Of a stretch of DNA of 28,473 bases, positions 7,064 to 13,995 are shown in pieces; the first letter of the stretch is position 1; every line of letters begins with the position of its first letter. The DNA comes from an uncultured Sutterella sp. GTDB lineage: Bacteria > Pseudomonadota > Gammaproteobacteria > Burkholderiales > Burkholderiaceae_F. The position numbers were made by a program, and so were the translations under genes. The notes under the pieces are model-generated. The model ran no database searches, had not been told where the DNA came from, and saw only the letters and a list, made by a program, of their open reading frames with translations. The stretch is taken from the NCBI GenBank assembly GCA_900543805.1, contig UQTE01000027.1, positions 1 through 28,473 on the forward strand. The letters are read 5' to 3'.

Positions 7064-8434
7064 TCAGAAGTTGCCGGCCATGAGCTTGTCGAACTCGACG
7101 GCTTCTTCCGTCGTCTTGGCGTGTTCGAAGATCCAGTTCGTGGCGTTGTTTTCCACGATCTGAGCGCGAAGGTTGTTGAGGGAGTTCTTGTCGTTCATGA
7201 TGTGAGCGACGACTTCCTCGGGCTTTTCATAGCTCGTGGCGATGCTTTCGGCGAGAGCGCGCACGTCGGCGTCATCGGCCTGGATGTTTTCCTGGGCGAT
7301 GAGAGCCTGCATGAAGAGCGAGAGACGAACGCGACGCTGGGCCTGTTCGGTGAAGAGACCGGCCGGGAGCTTGTCGATGTTCATCTTGGAGGTGTCGAGA
7401 CCGCGGGCGGCGAAGTCACGGATGGCCTGCTGGGCGAGGGCCTGTTCTTCGCTCTTGACGAAGGCCTGAGGAGCCGGGAAGGTGAGACGGTCGTAGACGG
7501 CCTGCATCACGCGGCCCTTGTTGGCGTTTTCAAGGCGGGCCTTGACTTCGATTTCAAGGTTCTTGCGGATGTCGGCGCGCATGGCTTCGACGCCGGCTTC
7601 GACGCCGAGGCGCTTGGCGAATTCGTCGTCCACTTCGGGAAGAACGGCTTCGGCGACTTCAACGGCTTCCACTTCGAATTCGACCGTGGCGCCCTTGAGG
7701 TTTTCGGCGTGGTAGTCGGCCGGGAAGGTGAGCGGGAAGGTCTTCTTTTCGCCCGCCTTCATGCCGGTGACGGCTTCTTCGAATTCGGGGAGCATGCGGC
7801 CCTGGCCGAGTTCAAAGACGAAGTCCTTGGCGGAACCGCCTTCGAATTCAACGCCGTCCTTCTTGCCCGTGAAGTTGACCTTCACGCGGTCGCCGGCCTG
7901 GGCCGGACGGTCTTCGCGGGCCTGGTATTCGGCGCGCTGACGACGCATGACTTCGATCGTCTTTTCGACTTCTTCGTCGCCGACCGTGCAGGTGTAGCGC
8001 TTGAGTTCGATTTCGCCGAAGTCGGGCATCGTGACTTCGGGAACGGTTTCGTAGGTGGCTTCAAAGAGCATCGTCGTTTCGTCGCCGCCTTCCTTCGGAG
8101 CGATCGTTTCGAGCGCGGCCACCTTGAGGTTTTCCTTCGTGGCGGTTTCGGCCCAAGCCTTGCCGAGGAGTTCGTTGACGGCGTCTTCAAAAGCGCGGGC
8201 GCCGTACATGGCGCGGATCTGCTTCATGGGAACGTGGCCCTTGCGGAAGCCGGGCATGCGGGCGTCCTTGGCGTAGGCCTTGAGGGCCTTTTCCGTGGCG
8301 GCAAGCGCGTCGGCCTGGGCAATGCGGAGTTCGATCGAGCGAAGCAGCGGATTGACGGGCGCTTCAGCGGTCGTTTCGACCTTTTCTTCCGTGGTTTCGA
8401 CCTGTTCCGTCTGAACGTTTTCGTTTTCAGCCAT
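7064..8434 (-). CDS. tig: Trigger factor, ribosome-bound chaperone
   Basis: Trigger factor binds ribosomal protein L23 at the exit tunnel and shields nascent chains; its middle domain is a prolyl isomerase. The ribosome-docking signature is PGFRKGHVP (about 61-69). The FKBP-type domain spans about 176-265 and contains GDRVKVNFTGKKDG and a Phe-rich core. The C-terminal helical arms complete the protein. The ATG at 8434 gives 456 residues, longer than E. coli Tig. The excess includes a ~25-residue acidic Glu/Thr/Val-rich N-terminal extension before the docking domain. The frame continues upstream without stop to 8479, but those codons are in the leader. The promoter candidate at 8616-8624 implies a ~175-nt leader with two palindromes. 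Confidence 0.97.
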   Translation of the reverse strand: MAENENVQTEQVETTEEKVETTAEAPVNPLLRSIELRIAQADALAATEKALKAYAKDARMPGFRKGHVPMKQIRAMYGARAFEDAVNELLGKAWAETATKENLKVAALETIAPKEGGDETTMLFEATYETVPEVTMPDFGEIELKRYTCTVGDEEVEKTIEVMRRQRAEYQAREDRPAQAGDRVKVNFTGKKDGVEFEGGSAKDFVFELGQGRMLPEFEEAVTGMKAGEKKTFPLTFPADYHAENLKGATVEFEVEAVEVAEAVLPEVDDEFAKRLGVEAGVEAMRADIRKNLEIEVKARLENANKGRVMQAVYDRLTFPAPQAFVKSEEQALAQQAIRDFAARGLDTSKMNIDKLPAGLFTEQAQRRVRLSLFMQALIAQENIQADDADVRALAESIATSYEKPEEVVAHIMNDKNSLNNLRAQIVENNATNWIFEHAKTTEEAVEFDKLMAGNF

Positions 8435-8549
8435 TTTCAAATCTTTACTAAAAAATCGGCGCGGGAACCCCCGCCGCACCGGCGCTCGTCCGAGCCCGGA
8501 CGAACTGGAAAATCGGGACGCCTTCCCTCGGGAAGGCCGGTCTTTTCCC

Positions 8550-8568
8550 CGAAAACAGCGTGTTTTCG
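8550..8568. repeat. Palindrome in the tig leader
   Basis: Perfect 8-bp arms CGAAAACA (8550-8557) and TGTTTTCG (8561-8568) surround a 3-bp centre. They are enclosed by CCCC and GGGG a few bases out. It sits between the divergent tig and lipoprotein genes. Confidence 0.55.
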
Positions 8569-8580
8569 AGAGGGGTTGTC

Positions 8581-8602
8581 CGAAACGAAAGAGTTCGTTT
8601 CG
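8581..8602. promoter_or_regulatory. Palindrome overlapping the divergent tig/lipoprotein promoters
   Basis: Perfect 9-bp arms CGAAACGAA (8581-8589) and TTCGTTTCG (8594-8602) flank a 4-bp centre. It lies immediately downstream of the predicted tig start and in the -35 area for the lipoprotein. This is a plausible repressor site for one or both genes. Confidence 0.5.
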
Positions 8603-8615
8603 AAGAAAGTTTTGT

Positions 8616-8624
8616 ATTATATCA
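8616..8624 (-). promoter_or_regulatory. Extended -10 promoter of tig
   Basis: The minus strand reads TGATATAAT, a perfect TATAAT with the upstream TGn of extended -10 promoters. Start is expected near 8609. On the plus strand the overlapping TATTAT (8615-8620) could serve the lipoprotein gene, so the two promoters would be mutually exclusive. Confidence 0.65.
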
Positions 8625-8660
8625 CGGTGTTTCCATCGGCTTCTTCACGCTATCCCTGCC

Positions 8661-9227
8661 ATGCGGCCCCCCGTCGCTCTTCTCGCCCCCGTTCTCGCTC
8701 TGATTCTTTCGGCCTGCGCGCCTCTGCCGCCGTCACAAGACGATCCGGCGGCTCTTGCTGCGGCCGAAGATGCCCGGGCACGGGAAGCCGCCCGAACCGA
8801 GGCGCAGCTGGCCGTGAAGAAGCAAATCGACCTCGTCGCCCGGCACACGCGGGCGATCTGCGTCGCGCCCGAAAACCGCGCCTACTTCCGGCACACGCCC
8901 TGCCTGCCCGTTGAAGTGACGGATAAGCACCTCGCCGACAAAAAGCTTCCGACCGCCGCAGAACTTCGCATCGCCAAGCGCGTTTTCTCACGCATCGACG
9001 ACATGAACCGCGACACGCTCGCCGTGATGCTGCAGACCGAAGATCCCTACTACAAGGAGCTCGCCGAAAAGATCCGGCTCTTCTACACGCCGAAGATCGA
9101 ACGCCTGCAAAACGAATTCCTGACGGGGCGTATCACGTGGGCCGCCTACAACGCGCAGCGAAAGGCCATGAACGACGAGTTCACGTCCTCGGAGGTTGCC
9201 GACGAATCGGCCGAAGAGGCGCTCTGA
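8661..9227 (+). CDS. Small lipoprotein of unknown function
   Basis: I do not recognise the family. The first 19 residues form a signal peptide with a clear lipobox, LSAC with Cys19, so the mature protein should be lipid-anchored; Ala20-Pro21 follow. The mature part is Ala/Glu/Arg-rich and predicted mostly helical from about 35 to 65. Two further Cys lie in AICVAPEN and TPCLP, close enough to form a disulfide. The C-terminal part, from PTAAELRIAKRVF on, is charged and helical. It has 188 residues with an ATG start at 8661. The upstream region is shared divergently with tig. A 7-bp hairpin (9242-9264) just past the stop may end its transcript before tRNA-Leu. Confidence 0.8.
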   Translation: MRPPVALLAPVLALILSACAPLPPSQDDPAALAAAEDARAREAARTEAQLAVKKQIDLVARHTRAICVAPENRAYFRHTPCLPVEVTDKHLADKKLPTAAELRIAKRVFSRIDDMNRDTLAVMLQTEDPYYKELAEKIRLFYTPKIERLQNEFLTGRITWAAYNAQRKAMNDEFTSSEVADESAEEAL

Positions 9228-9241
9228 TCTCTTTCCGCATC

Positions 9242-9264
9242 GCCGATGCCGCCACACCATCGGC
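9242..9264 (+). terminator. Weak terminator-like hairpin after the lipoprotein gene
   Basis: Arms GCCGATG (9242-9248) and CATCGGC (9258-9264) enclose a 9-nt loop. Only a short T-rich stretch follows. It lies just upstream of the tRNA-Leu -10 box and may instead simply occupy the promoter region. Confidence 0.35.
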
Positions 9265-9275
9265 CGGTTATTCTG

Positions 9276-9284
9276 TACAATTCG
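9276..9284 (+). promoter_or_regulatory. Candidate -10 box of tRNA-Leu
   Basis: TACAATTCG lies 10 nt before the tRNA 5' end (13 nt counting from the TACAAT hexamer), giving a predicted leader of about 7 nt. It is identical to the 9-mer before tRNA-Val and tRNA-Arg. No consensus -35 is visible. Confidence 0.55.
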
Positions 9285-9294
9285 TTTTCTCTTC

Positions 9295-9381
9295 GCGAGA
9301 GTGGCGAAATTGGTAGACGCACCAGGTTTAGGTCCTGACGCCGTAAAAGGCGTGCCGGTTCGAGTCCGGCCTCTCGCACCA
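9295..9381 (+). tRNA. tRNA-Leu (anticodon TAG)
   Basis: This 87-nt class II tRNA has acceptor GCGAGAG paired with CTCTCGC, discriminator A and an encoded CCA. The anticodon loop is TTTAGGT and the variable arm is long. A 14-bp palindrome, ACAGAA/TTCTGT (9395-9408), follows, and then decayed mobile DNA, suggesting the tRNA 3' side has been an insertion site. Confidence 0.97.
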
Positions 9382-9422
9382 ATCCACTACTGCCACAGAA
9401 AATTCTGTCTAGCGTCCCTTAA

Positions 9423-9917
9423 CGTCTTTCCCGAACAGAAACGCTGCCCCCACTCTACCAACAGTTCGCAAAACAGGCTGAGCTGTCGCTGATTCGCCTG
9501 AAGGGAGGCAAGGTTAAGCGCGGGATCTACCACATCCAGAACGTCAACCAGTACCACCGCTCGATTAAGGAGTTTCTTCGCCCCTTCCATGGTGTTGCCA
9601 CGAAGTATCTCAGCAACTACTTGACCTGGCACCGGCTCTTTGCGTTCCGCGTTGGCAAGCGCCAGCCCATTGAAGAAGCCTCATGGCTTCTTGATAGCGA
9701 AACTTGCCCGACCGTTACGCGTACGCTGTCCGAGCGCCCCGCCATACCGATCAGCTCGACGACTCAACGTCCGAAACTGAACGAGTTGATAAAGCAGATG
9801 GTCGAGAAGGAACGGTACGCTCGAGCACACCTCAAGAAGAACGTAAAGCCGACGACGAAGTCGACCCCCGACTGGGACTCCCCGACTCCCGAGCTGTTTG
9901 AGGACGTCCCCTTCTAA
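9423..9917 (+). pseudogene. IS1595-type transposase, 3' remnant
   Basis: The frame from about 9444 to the TAA at 9917 encodes the end of an ISXO2/IS1595-like DDE transposase. Recognisable parts are KRGIYHIQNVNQYH, then GVATKYLSNYLTWHRLF, the typical C-terminal end of that catalytic domain. An in-frame TAA at 9420 and the absence of the first two DDE blocks show that the N-terminal ~two thirds are gone. The last ~80 residues, after the family motif, are charged and low-complexity. The break lies only about 40 nt from the tRNA-Leu 3' end. Composition is less GC-rich than the flanking genes. Confidence 0.75.
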
Positions 9918-9936
9918 AATCAACACTTTGCTCTAA

Positions 9937-10236
9937 CAGAGCCTAAAGAAAAGCCAAAAGATTCTCGATCATATGGGACACGAGGAGCTTGCAGCAAATC
10001 TATTCCGAGCGACTCAAACCGAAGCGAAACTACGGCGAGATCACGTCATCGGAAAAGACAACGCGAACAAGCTTCACTTTAGAGTTGGACAGGTAGTTCG
10101 AGAAACGATTCGTCAGTTGGGCGGAACTATGCCGGAAGACCCACCTACCCCTGAGAAAAGCTTTCAGCAACTCGAAAGAGAGGAACGCAAGCGCCTTGAA
10201 GGAAACACGTCTGACAGGAAACTTCCTAAGAAATAA
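9937..10236 (+). pseudogene. dinD: DNA-damage-inducible protein D (dinD), 3' remnant
   Basis: The translation SLKKSQKILDHMG, ELAANLFRATQTE and ETIRQLGGTMPED matches the C-terminal third of DinD very closely. E. coli DinD has LKKNQKILDHMG, ELAANLFRATQTE and QTIQELGGTMPEE at these positions. DinD is an SOS-induced protein that inhibits RecA filaments. Similarity begins just after a TAA at 9934, so the N-terminal ~190 residues are missing. An ATG at 9973 could still express an 87-residue fragment, but no ribosome site is visible. It directly follows the transposase remnant, which fits a decayed island next to tRNA-Leu. Confidence 0.85.
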
Positions 10237-10515
10237 CTCCTTCTTGTCGGCGAAAGCTTCTTCCACCTCTCCCGCTTCGGGCGCCTCATCTGTTGGGCTC
10301 ACTCTTGCTACTTGAAGCCTCTACAGATCTGCATACAGGACGATAAATTTGCCCCATAACGAGAGACTGAGATTTGTCTCATCTGAATACGCATTGTCCC
10401 CAGAAAGGAAAATTCTTTCTGGGGACAGCACTTTGGGCCTTTGCCCTTTTCCTGCGTACCGCGCGTTTGTCACGGAACGCCCACGAAGAGGACTTCCGCA
10501 CAAATCGTTCGGTTA
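10237..10515. other. Gene-free debris stretch between dinD remnant and the UreE-like gene
   Basis: No convincing gene is visible on either strand. It contains the strong inverted repeat at 10395-10427 and a smaller one, GAGAC/GTCTC, near 10365-10378. Short open frames here have no recognisable motif. Confidence 0.6.
10395..10427. repeat. Perfect 13-bp inverted repeat
   Basis: Arms TGTCCCCAGAAAG (10395-10407) and CTTTCTGGGGACA (10415-10427) flank a 7-nt loop. It lies 88 bp past the end of the UreE-like gene, but no T-tract follows on either strand. It could be a terminator, an operator or a fragment of a small mobile element. Confidence 0.7.
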
Positions 10516-11337
10516 TCAAGCCTTCTGCTTACCGCAGCAGCATTCACCTTCTTCATGATGATGGTGGTGATGGCCTTCACCGCCGCAGCAACATTCGCCT
10601 TCTTCATGATGATGGTGATGATGGCCTTCGCCGCCGCAGCAGCATTCGCCTTCCTCATGATCGTGGTGATGATGGTGACCGCCGCAACCGCAACCGCATT
10701 CTTCCTCATCGTGGTGATGATGGTGACCGCCGCAACCGCAGCCGCATTCTTCGTCATCGTGGTGATGATGGTGATGACCGCCGCAACCGCAGCCGCATTC
10801 TTCCTCATCGTGATGATGGTGGTGACCGCCGCAGCCGCAACCGCATTCTTCACCGTCGTGATGATGGTGATGGCCGCCGCAACCGCAACCACAGCCGCTA
10901 GCGGAACGGTAGACGATGCGGATCGGATCGAACCCTTCTTCGACTTCGGTGATTTCAAGACCGATCATCGTGAGCATCTTCGCGACGTTTTCCTGCGCAA
11001 CGACGGCAAAGCCCCCTTCGGCTTCGGCAACGCGCACGCCGCGGTTGATCAGGGCGCCCGCCGCTTCACGCATGAGGTCGAGGTCGCCCGTGACGTGAAG
11101 AACCTTTTCCACGGCCGGACGAACCGCCCAGAATTCGCCCTTTTCGTCCACGAACACGTCGTTGACTTCAAGCACGCGGCGTTCCGTCACGCCGAAGGTG
11201 ATGACGTCGCCGTCCACCTTCACTTCCTGCGGCCATTCCACGCGTTCGGCCAGAGTGAGCGAAAGCGTGTGCGCACGGTCAAGAATCGGCTGGGCCGGAG
11301 CAGCTTCGGGAGGAAGCAGTTTCGTAAGAGTCGTCAT
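10516..11337 (-). CDS. ureE: UreE-like nickel chaperone with Cys/His repeat tail
   Basis: UreE proteins bind nickel and hand it to urease assembly. Residues 1-140 follow the UreE plan: LTKLLPPEAAPA at the start, NDVFVDEKGE in the N-terminal domain, then AGALINRGVRV, VAKMLTMIGLEI and GFDP in the C-terminal domain. Where UreE has GNRHV with a nickel-binding His, this protein has INRGV. From about residue 148 it becomes seven metal-binding blocks, CGCGCGG or CCCGGEG plus five or six His and acidic residues, ending CCCGKQKA. The tail alone has about 39 His and 24 Cys. No urease or hydrogenase gene is in the window. The ATG at 11337 gives 273 residues. It lies 40 nt after radA and may be co-transcribed with it. 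SlyD has a similar tail but a different fold. Confidence 0.75.
   Translation of the reverse strand: MTTLTKLLPPEAAPAQPILDRAHTLSLTLAERVEWPQEVKVDGDVITFGVTERRVLEVNDVFVDEKGEFWAVRPAVEKVLHVTGDLDLMREAAGALINRGVRVAEAEGGFAVVAQENVAKMLTMIGLEITEVEEGFDPIRIVYRSASGCGCGCGGHHHHHDGEECGCGCGGHHHHHDEEECGCGCGGHHHHHHDDEECGCGCGGHHHHHDEEECGCGCGGHHHHHDHEEGECCCGGEGHHHHHHEEGECCCGGEGHHHHHHEEGECCCGKQKA
10534..10893 (-). repeat. Tandem repeat coding for the Cys/His tail
   Basis: Seven consecutive units of roughly 48-54 bp encode the metal-binding blocks of the UreE-like protein. The first five encode CGCGCGG plus a His run and the last two CCCGGEG plus six His. The 3' two units are almost identical in DNA, suggesting recent duplication. 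Confidence 0.85.
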
Positions 11338-11377
11338 GATTAAATTTCCAGACAGAAATTGGGATGATTGGGCAATT

Positions 11378-12763
11378 TTAGGGCAGAGCGGCGGAAAGCG
11401 CATCCGACAATCGGTCTACGGCGACGACCTCCAGCCCTTCGATCGGCGTACGCGGCGCGTTGGCGCGCGGAATGATCGCCTTGGAAAATCCGAGCTTGGC
11501 GGCTTCGCGAAGACGTTCCTGTCCGCGGGGCGCCGGGCGGATTTCACCCGCAAGGCCCACTTCTCCAAAAACGACGAGTCCCTTCGGAAGGGGCTTGTTG
11601 CGGATGCTCGAATAAATGGCGGTGAGAATGGCGAGGTCGACGGCCGTTTCCGTGATCTTCACGCCGCCCACGGCGTTGACGAAGACGTCCTGGTCAAAGC
11701 AGGCGACGCCCGCGTGGCGGTGCAGCACCGCAAGAAGCATCGCGAGGCGCTGCGCGTCGACGCCCACGGCGAGACGCCGGGGGCTCGGCAGATGACTCGT
11801 GTCGACGAGCGCCTGCATTTCGACGAGGAGCGGGCGCGTCCCCTCCTGCGTGACGAGAACGGTGCTCCCGGGCACGTTCGCCTTGTATTCGGAAAGAAAA
11901 ATGGCCGAGGGATTCGTCACCCCCACGAGACCGTGGTCGGTCATCGCGAAGACGCCGAGCTCGTTCACCGCCCCGAAGCGGTTCTTGAAGGCGCGGATGA
12001 GGCGGAAGTTCGAGTGGGTGTCCCCTTCGAAGTAGAGCACCGTGTCGACGATGTGTTCGAGAATGCGCGGCCCCGCGAGCGCCCCGTCCTTCGTGACGTG
12101 CCCCACGAAAAAGAGCGTGATCCCGAGACGCTTGGCGGTGCGGGTGAGCCGCGCCGCGCATTCGCGCACCTGCGAGACCGACCCCGGCGCGCTGTCGAGG
12201 TCGCCCGAGAAAAGCGTCTGAATCGAGTCGAGGACGACGAATTCGGGCTTCACGCGGTTCAGAACCGATTCGATCTGCTCGAGCTGCACTTCGCTCATGA
12301 GCTGCAGTCCCTTGGGTTCGAGTTGCAGGCGCTTGGCGCGCAGAGCGATCTGCGAGGGACTTTCTTCGCCGCTCACGTAGAGGGCCTTGCGGCCCATGCG
12401 CACGATGCGGCTTACCACCTGCAGAAGGAGCGTCGACTTCCCGATCCCCGGATCGCCCCCGATGAGGGAGACGCCGCCAGGGACGAGGCCGCCCCCCATG
12501 ACGCGGTCGAATTCAGATAGGCCCGTCACGATGCGGGGCGTATCCTCGATCGTCACATCGCCCAAATCCTGCAGGGTACCCGTCGTTTCCACGAAGCCCT
12601 GCGCGGCGCGCTCGTTGCCGTAGCGGCTCGCCGCGCCCTGCGTCACCTTGAATTCCTGAAGCGTATTCCACGCCTTGCAGTGCGGACACTGGCCGCTCCA
12701 CTTGAGGGTCGTCCCGCCGCATTCGGTACAGACGAAATTCGTTCGTGCCTTTTTGAGCGCCAC
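11378..12763 (-). CDS. radA: DNA repair protein RadA (Sms)
   Basis: RadA is a RecA-related hexameric helicase that drives branch migration during recombination and processing of recombination intermediates. The N-terminal zinc finger has Cys 12, 15, 26 and 29. Walker A is GDPGIGKS (103-110) and Walker B VVLDSIQ (176-182). The RadA-specific KNRFG motif is at 260-264. A Lon-like inactive protease fold fills the C-terminal third. Length 461 is normal. It starts with GTG at 12763, only 3 nt after the alr stop, with AGGGAG just upstream inside alr, so it is translated from the alr transcript. The UreE-like gene follows after 40 nt. Confidence 0.97.
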   Translation of the reverse strand: MALKKARTNFVCTECGGTTLKWSGQCPHCKAWNTLQEFKVTQGAASRYGNERAAQGFVETTGTLQDLGDVTIEDTPRIVTGLSEFDRVMGGGLVPGGVSLIGGDPGIGKSTLLLQVVSRIVRMGRKALYVSGEESPSQIALRAKRLQLEPKGLQLMSEVQLEQIESVLNRVKPEFVVLDSIQTLFSGDLDSAPGSVSQVRECAARLTRTAKRLGITLFFVGHVTKDGALAGPRILEHIVDTVLYFEGDTHSNFRLIRAFKNRFGAVNELGVFAMTDHGLVGVTNPSAIFLSEYKANVPGSTVLVTQEGTRPLLVEMQALVDTSHLPSPRRLAVGVDAQRLAMLLAVLHRHAGVACFDQDVFVNAVGGVKITETAVDLAILTAIYSSIRNKPLPKGLVVFGEVGLAGEIRPAPRGQERLREAAKLGFSKAIIPRANAPRTPIEGLEVVAVDRLSDALSAALP

Positions 12764-12766
12764 GGA

Positions 12767-13852
12767 TCAGTCTCCCTTCACGACCACGGGAACGCGGCGC
12801 GCGAGCGCGCAGATGAGTTCGTAACCGATCGTCCCGCAGGCCGCGGCGACGCGGTTGACGGGGAGGTTCTTTCCCCAGAGTTCGACGACGCTTCCGACGC
12901 GCGCGCTCGGCACGTCCGTAACGTCGATCGTGAGCATGTCCATCGAGACGGCCCCGGCGATCGGCGCCGTGCGGCCTTCAACCCACACGGGCGCGCCGTC
13001 GGGCATCGTGCGCGGATAGCCGTCGGCGTACCCGCAGGCGACGACCGCAATGCGCGAGGGACGCTTGGCGATCCAGCGCGAGCCGTAGCCCACGGCTTCG
13101 CCCGGCGCGATGTCCTGAAGCGCAATGATCTTGGCGGAGAGCGTCATGGCCGGACGGATGTCGAGTTCTTCGGAAGAAATGTGCGAGTCCGGGCTCACCC
13201 CATAGAGCGCGACGCCCGCGCGCACGGCGCAGCCCGACACTTCGGGGTGCCAGAGAATGCCCGCGGAATTGGCCATGCAGGCGGGCGCCCCTTCCTGCGC
13301 GAGACGTCCCATGCGGGTGATCTGACGGCCCACCGACGCGGGACCGTCGGCGAGATACGAAGGCTCGGCGTTCGCAAAGTGCGTCACCACCCCTTCGACG
13401 CGCACGCCCGGAATCGCCGCGAGCTGATCGTGCACGACGCCCACTTCCGAGGGAAGAAAGCCCAAGCGGTTCATGCCGGAATTCACCTTGATGTGCACGC
13501 CCACGTCGCGAAGCGGACGGCTCTTCAAAACGTCGATCTGCCAGAGCGAATGCACGACCGTCTCGACGCCGAGCTCCTGCAGGGGTTCGATGTCGTCCTC
13601 GTCGAAGAAGCCTTCGAGAAGAAGAATGCGCTTTTGCCACCCGTATTCCCGCGCGCGGCGCGCGTCCGTGAGGTCGATCGTCGCGAGCCCGTCCGCGTCG
13701 GCGAAGGCCTTCACCGCGTTCTCAAGACCGTGCCCGTATGCGTTGGCCTTGACGACGGCCCAGAGCATGCGGTCTCCCGCGGAAGCGCGCATGCGCGCAA
13801 GATTGTGACGAAGGGCGGCCAGATCAATTTCGGCGTAAATCGGACGCGGCAC
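12767..13852 (-). CDS. alr: Alanine racemase
   Basis: This PLP enzyme interconverts L- and D-alanine and supplies D-Ala for peptidoglycan. The PLP-binding Lys35 is in VVKANAYGHG and the second catalytic base, a Tyr (about 256), is in VGYGSRW. A conserved Arg lies in NSGMNRLGF (about 129). I chose the GTG at 13852, preceded by AGAGG at good spacing, because it begins the family-typical PRPIYAEIDL. The frame is open for another ~145 codons upstream, but that reads through the promoter and the tamB remnant. Length is 361. It heads a tight alr-radA operon. The promoter has TATAAT at 13890-13895 with a palindrome over the start site. Confidence 0.97.
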   Translation of the reverse strand: MPRPIYAEIDLAALRHNLARMRASAGDRMLWAVVKANAYGHGLENAVKAFADADGLATIDLTDARRAREYGWQKRILLLEGFFDEDDIEPLQELGVETVVHSLWQIDVLKSRPLRDVGVHIKVNSGMNRLGFLPSEVGVVHDQLAAIPGVRVEGVVTHFANAEPSYLADGPASVGRQITRMGRLAQEGAPACMANSAGILWHPEVSGCAVRAGVALYGVSPDSHISSEELDIRPAMTLSAKIIALQDIAPGEAVGYGSRWIAKRPSRIAVVACGYADGYPRTMPDGAPVWVEGRTAPIAGAVSMDMLTIDVTDVPSARVGSVVELWGKNLPVNRVAAACGTIGYELICALARRVPVVVKGD

Positions 13853-13873
13853 GAAACACCTCTCGAAAAAAGG

Positions 13874-13891
13874 ATGGACGAAAACGTCCAT
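13874..13891. promoter_or_regulatory. Palindrome across the alr transcription start
   Basis: Perfect 7-bp arms ATGGACG (13874-13880) and CGTCCAT (13885-13891) flank AAAA. On the alr strand it begins in the last bases of the -10 box and covers the predicted start. That is a classic place for a repressor operator, or it is a 5' hairpin of the mRNA. Confidence 0.5.
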
Positions 13892-13917
13892 TATAGGAGC
13901 CTCGAAATTCCGACGAA
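13890..13917 (-). promoter_or_regulatory. Promoter of the alr-radA operon
   Basis: The minus strand has a perfect -10 TATAAT (13890-13895). Sixteen bp upstream is TTCGTC (13912-13917), a poor -35. The start would be near 13883, about 30 nt before the GTG. Confidence 0.6.
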
Positions 13918-13958
13918 TTCGCTCGGTTACGCTTTCGCACCATTTCACCTGGCCCCCC

Positions 13959-13989
13959 AAAAGGGAAAGCCGTCCGGAGGCGGCTTTCC
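13959..13989 (-). terminator. Terminator following the tamB remnant
   Basis: A perfect 9-bp stem, GGAAAGCCG on both transcribed arms (13981-13989 and 13964-13972 complement), is followed on the minus strand by CCCTTTT (T-tract at 13959-13962). It lies just past the tamB stop and insulates alr from upstream transcription. Confidence 0.7.
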
Positions 13990-13995
13990 GGGGAC

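Noticed and set aside
10030..10302. 90-codon minus-strand gene over the dinD remnant
   Set aside because: It is antisense to clear DinD similarity, and its upstream part is short and unrecognisable.
10516..11337. SlyD as the identity of the Cys/His-rich protein
   Set aside because: The tail is SlyD-like, but the first 140 residues match the UreE layout and show no FKBP motifs.
10441..11343. 300-codon plus-strand frame rich in hydrophobic residues opposite the UreE-like gene
   Set aside because: The repetitive Met/Val/Ala/Thr pattern is just the complement of the Cys/His codon repeats. It looks like membrane helices only by artefact.
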